Source of the DNA: Eucommia ulmoides
Taxonomy: Eukaryota; Streptophyta; Magnoliopsida; Garryales; Eucommiaceae
Assembly: GCA_016647705.1 (NCBI GenBank)
Contig: JAENRU010000464.1
Span: forward strand, 186,001-250,000
Reading direction: 5' to 3'
DNA: 64,000 nt
In this document: positions 59,993 through 64,000 of the stretch, piece after piece
Layout of the letters: each line of letters starts with the position of its first letter
Numbering within the stretch: the stretch's first letter is position 1
Notes under the pieces: model-generated
Database searches by the model: none
Told to the model about the DNA's origin: nothing
Seen by the model: only the letters and a program-made list of their open reading frames with translations
Program-made: the position numbers and the translations under genes

Positions 59993-60764
59993 GGATCCTA
60001 TCAATCACAATCACAAAACATGGCAACCAAATCATATATGAATAATGGAAAACATTCCCCCAAATCAACACTGTCAAGAACACGTCACATTCTCAATAGG
60101 CACACACTAATCGCAATGGTTTCAACAAAATTGCAACAATGTATCATGAAATTTTGTATCACACAATGTAATATCCATAGAAATCTTGTTCATCACCAAA
60201 AATCAAATCGAAATCCCAAAAATAAAGAAAATCTCGAAAATGGGGTTCAAGGGTTTAGGGAACAATCCAAATTCAATGATTCTTGATATGAATATGTAAA
60301 TAAACCAAAGATTTCAACAAATAGATCAAATGTGGGATCAAAAGTACTTACTTGTTGAAAAACTTCGGTCTAAATGATTGAAAATGGGTGAATCCTACCT
60401 TTTGTTCCTTAAACCCTAGGATTTGAAAATGGGGTGGAAATTTGATTTTCGGATGATGATTCGTGGTGGAAATCACAGATTTTGAAAATGGAAGAATGGA
60501 TTTGAAAATGGGGTTGGAAATGGTTTGGGAGGATGAAAATGGATAGATTTGGGAATTTTAAGTACGAAACACATCCCCGAGTATCCACACTCCTCAATTT
60601 ACCTCCAAACACACTCCAAGACCATTCTGGTCTCCAAAATGTAAGTAATAGCAAAAGTCGGGCAAGGTCATACCCTCAATTTCATATTGAAAAGTACTTG
60701 ATTTACTGTCCCTAGCTGGACTTAGTGAATACCAAGATCAGTCGTCAATGGGAGATATACTCTC
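59993..60764 (-). other. Element A spacer between integrase and ORF2
   Basis: Non-coding. The palindrome cluster present in the same place in D is not seen here. Confidence 0.6.
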
Positions 60765-61900
60765 CACTACTCGCTTTTCGTTTCTGAAGTAATGTTTGAT
60801 CTGCTCTCGATTGACTCAAAAAATTCATCTGTCATCGCCTTCCAATTCGATGGAGCCGAATGGAAATACATGCTTGATCCAGAATGTCTGGACCACCAGG
60901 ACTTCAACTTTCCAGGAAAGAGCCTCAGCAGTGAATTGAATAATAGAACTTGCTGACCCAGGCTAAACTCTTTCCTATCTATCTTCTTTTCAAGCTACCT
61001 CTTCATATTGTCTTTGTAGAGCTTGGCATTTTCATACCTTTCGTTCTGGAATTCCTCTATTTCATTGAGTTGTAGGAGACATTGTTCACCTGAAACTTTA
61101 GATCGAAGTTCAATTTATTTATAGCCCAAAAGGCACGGTGCTCCAACTCGACTGGCAAGTGACATACTTTTCCAAACACCAACCAATACGATGACATACA
61201 GATCGGTGTATTAAAAGCCATGCGATATGCCCACAGTGAATCATCCAACTTTACTGCCCAATCCTTGCAATTAGAATGAACTGTTTTCTCCAAATTTTGC
61301 TTGATTTTCCTGTTTGATACTTTGGCTTGGCTGTTTCTCTATGGATGGTACGACAATGCAACCTTATGCCTCACCCCATATTTTATCAACAAAGTATTGA
61401 ACATTTTGTTACAAAAGTGGGATCCTTCATCACTAATTATGGCCCGAGATGTCCCGAACTGTGTCACGATGTTTCTCTTAAGGAACTTAAGAACCATTTT
61501 GGCATCATTTGAAGGCGTCGCCACAGCTTCGACCCACTTAGACACATAGTCCACTGCCAGTAGAATAAACTCTTGACCGAATGACGATGGAAACGGCCCC
61601 ATGAAGTCTATACCCCATACATCAAACAACTTTATTTCAAGAATTGACATCCGTGGAAATTCATGCCTTCTCGAAATGTTACCCACTCGTTGGCATCGAT
61701 CGCAAGTTTTTAAAAAAGTGTAAGAATCTCTAAACAATGGTGTCTAGTAAAAACTTGACTGAAGCACTTTTGCGGCCGTCCGAGTTCCTCCAAAGTGGCA
61801 GCCATAAGGTGTTGAATAGCAGTGATAAAGAATACTCACCATCTCTTCCTCTGGAACACATCATCGGATCACCTGATCAGCACACTTCTTGAATAGAAAT
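60765..61900 (-). pseudogene. pol: Integrase of element A
   Basis: [50 protein letters not shown] and, after a stop, a [20 protein letters not shown] segment. The catalytic aspartates are visible. Stops and at least one frame slip near the C-terminal domain. Confidence 0.8.
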
Positions 61901-63479
61901 GGCTCGTCCTACATATAATGCCTCGAATTGAACAACAAATTCTTCATTTGGGTACTTGTAAGATCCGGTAGTAACAATTTGCAGGCTAGAAAATTGATGA
62001 TATCAGCAAACCACGGAAGTGTAGTGTTAATTTTGTACAGTTTCTCATCAGGGAACACCTTCGTAATATAGGAATCATCATCGACGTCCTCTTGCACCAG
62101 TCGTGACAATTGATCAGCAACAATGTTCTTGCTCTATTTTTTGTTTCTAATCTCCACATCAAACTCTTGCAATAAGAGAATCCACCTGATAAGACGTGGC
62201 TTGGTGTCTTTCTTGGCAAATAAGTACTGGATGGTGGCGTGATCCATATAAATGATCACCTTAGATCTTATAATATAGGACTGGAACTTATTGCATGCAA
62301 AAAAACTGCCAACATCTCTTTCTTGGTTGTATTGTAATTCTCCTGTGCGTCGTTCAACATCTTGCTTGCATAGTAAATGGATCGAAAGATCTTCTCCTTG
62401 TGTTGGCCTAAAATCGCTCCAACCGCAGAGTCACTAGCATCGCACATTATTTCAAATGGCTTGTTCCAATCCATAGCAACTATTATAGGAGTCGTAATCA
62501 ACTTTTCCTTCATTGTATTAAAAGCTTTCAAGCGAGCTTCGTTAAATTCAAATGGGGCATCCTTCTTGAGTAAGTGACACAACGGCTTCACCCTTTTTGA
62601 AAAGTCTTTGATAAAGCGCCTGTAGAAGTCGGCATGCCCCAAGAAACTTTTGACTCCCTTCATATTTATCAGAGGTGGAAGTGTTTCAATTGTTTCAATC
62701 TTAGATCGGTCGACCTTGAGACCCTTTGAAGAGACTTAATGATCTAAGACTATTCATTCTGTAACCATAGAATAACACTTTTCCTAGTTGGGAACCAAGT
62801 GTTTCTCTTCACAGCGATCGAGAACAAGTGCCAAGTTATACAACAATGATTAAAGGATAAACCAAAAACTAAAAAGTCATCCATAAAAACCTCCATAATG
62901 TCTTCCACCATATCCGAGAATATCACCATCATATACCGTTGGAATGTCGGCGGTGTATTGCAAAGACTAGATGGCATACGTCGGTAGGCAAACATCCCAT
63001 AAGGGCATGTAAATGTAGTCTTCTCCTGGTCTTTTGGTGCTATGGCTATTTGATTATACCCTAAGTCACTATCAAGAAAACAATAATGATCATAGCTAGC
63101 AAGACGATCAAGCATTTGATCAATGAATGAAAGCAGAAAATGATATTTCCTTGTTGCCTTGTTCAATCTTTGATAGTCAATACCCACTCGCCATCCAGTA
63201 ATGGTTCGTGTCAGAATAAGGTCATTCTTCTCATTTTTTACAACAGTCATGCTACCTTTCTTCGGCACCACCCGCACTAGACTAACCCACTCGCTATCGG
63301 ATATAGTATATATAATTCCAGCGTTTAAGAGCTTCTACACCTCCACTCTAATGACTTCTGTCATTACCGGATTTAGCCTCCGTTGATGCTCAATGGAAGG
63401 TTTGAACAAATCCTCTATTAAGATCTTGTGTATGCATATTGTTGGGCTAATTCCTTTAATGTCGGAAATAGACCATGCA
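61901..63479 (-). pseudogene. pol: Reverse transcriptase-RNase H of element A
   Basis: VVPKKGSMTVV, SDLGYNQIAIAP, FMDDFLVFG (catalytic pair kept), [39 protein letters not shown] and then a frameshift at a T run near 62300. RT, RNase H and integrase are in three different frames. More damaged than in D. Confidence 0.82.
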
Positions 63480-63999
63480 AAGGCGGATCTATGCCATTTT
63501 AGAATTTTCAACAACTTGTAGTCTTCCTCTTCTGTGAAGGATGATGAGATTTTCACTGGATTGGTTAAGTTCTCCACTAAAAAGATATATCGGAGATAAT
63601 CCGGTAATTGCTTGAGTATTAATCCACCGTGGGCGGATTGGATAGTTCAAGGGAACTAACTTCTTCATCAATCATATCCACATAAATCGGATCCTCTACA
63701 TCTTTAGATTAAGCCTCCATAGCAAGAACATAGTCCACAACACCAACTTTCGTGGTTGAGCCCTCCTCACCAAAATCCCCCATAGATAAGGAATTTGTGA
63801 TTGTATGCTCCATGGATCCATATCCACATTTTCATGAAATAATTCCCTAACGCACAAGTTAACAACATCTACTCGATTGCATTTAGGACATTCATTCAGA
63901 AAGTTCATAGTTTTGAAAATGTTGAACTTTACCTCATCTTCATTAACTCGCAACATTGAATTTCCATTATCCACATCAATTAAAGCGTTTCCCATTGCA
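63480..63999 (-). pseudogene. pol: Protease region of element A, cut by the window end
   Basis: GNALIDVDNGNSMLRVNEDE matches the sequence right after the protease ILGRPFL strand in D. Frame change near 63680. The active site would lie beyond the window. Confidence 0.7.
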
Positions 64000-64000
64000 A

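Larger units (their letters stand above)
32433..63999 (-). mobile_element. Athila-lineage Ty3/gypsy element A (5' end outside window)
   Basis: On the minus strand: protease remnant (63999-63480), RT-RNase H, integrase, spacer, ORF2, 3' non-coding region, polypurine tract and 3' LTR. ORF2 is split at 59515/36530 by element B and everything inside it. Without those insertions the visible part is about 8.6 kb. Its own genes show frame changes between protease, RT, RNase H and integrase, so it is the most decayed of the three Athila elements. This fits being the oldest host in the nest. Confidence 0.82.

Noticed and set aside
1..64000. CRISPR arrays, bacterial operons, tRNA or rRNA genes
   Set aside because: Nothing resembling them was seen; the tandem repeats present are minisatellite, LTR or MITE derived.

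Overview
The window is plant nuclear DNA, most likely from a eudicot. It is AT-rich, full of microsatellites, and dominated by degenerate transposable elements of plant type: Athila-lineage Ty3/gypsy elements with a tRNA-Asp primer site, Ty1/copia elements with tRNA-iMet primer sites, a TRIM, MITEs, a CACTA end and foldback elements. No bacterial-style operons, tRNA, rRNA or CRISPR arrays were seen. I cannot name the species.

Left half (1-31.9 kb): gene-poor DNA holding many small TE remnants. These are a copia protease fragment (about 0.84-1.23 kb, +), a duplicated-arm inverted-repeat element (3.5-4.8 kb), a MITE (8.6-8.9 kb), a copia pol pseudogene (9.3-12.4 kb, -) split by a hAT-like insertion with an 8-bp target duplication, a 2.1-kb copia LTR with its primer site (12.4-14.5 kb, +), a Tat-type RNase H scrap (23.7 kb), a CACTA terminus (25.67 kb), a 340-bp TRIM (26.5 kb), and a small non-autonomous copia-like element (26.9-30.3 kb) that carries a 1.2-kb MITE. 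Two host-gene items stand out. One is a two-exon defensin-like cysteine-rich peptide gene on the minus strand (16720-17624) that looks intact. The other is a decayed retrocopy of an EMB514-like (DUF3223/DCL family) gene at 7750-8290 with a poly(A) tract. A degenerate minisatellite of about 52 bp with a hairpin core lies at 19.87-21.2 kb.

Right half (31.9-64 kb): a nested retrotransposon cluster, all on the minus strand. A copia integrase remnant E (31915-32432) is interrupted by Athila element A (32433 to beyond the window end). A's ORF2 is split by a non-autonomous Athila-like element B (36531-59514). B is split by copia element C (38456-56000, perfect GCTCT target duplication). C's gag is split by Athila element D (42616-about 54996). 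D is the youngest and best preserved: tRNA-Asp primer site, gag, protease, RT, RNase H and integrase all in one reading frame broken only by stop codons, then an ORF2 in the env position, then a polypurine tract. A later deletion fused D's truncated 5' LTR to C's truncated 5' LTR.

The LTRs of A, B, C and D each carry clusters of short CG-containing palindromes. In D the cluster lies just upstream of the LTR TATA box, and a second diverged cluster lies between integrase and ORF2. This recurring architecture and the defensin-like gene are the most interesting signals. Nothing here shows expression; all functional statements are inference from sequence.
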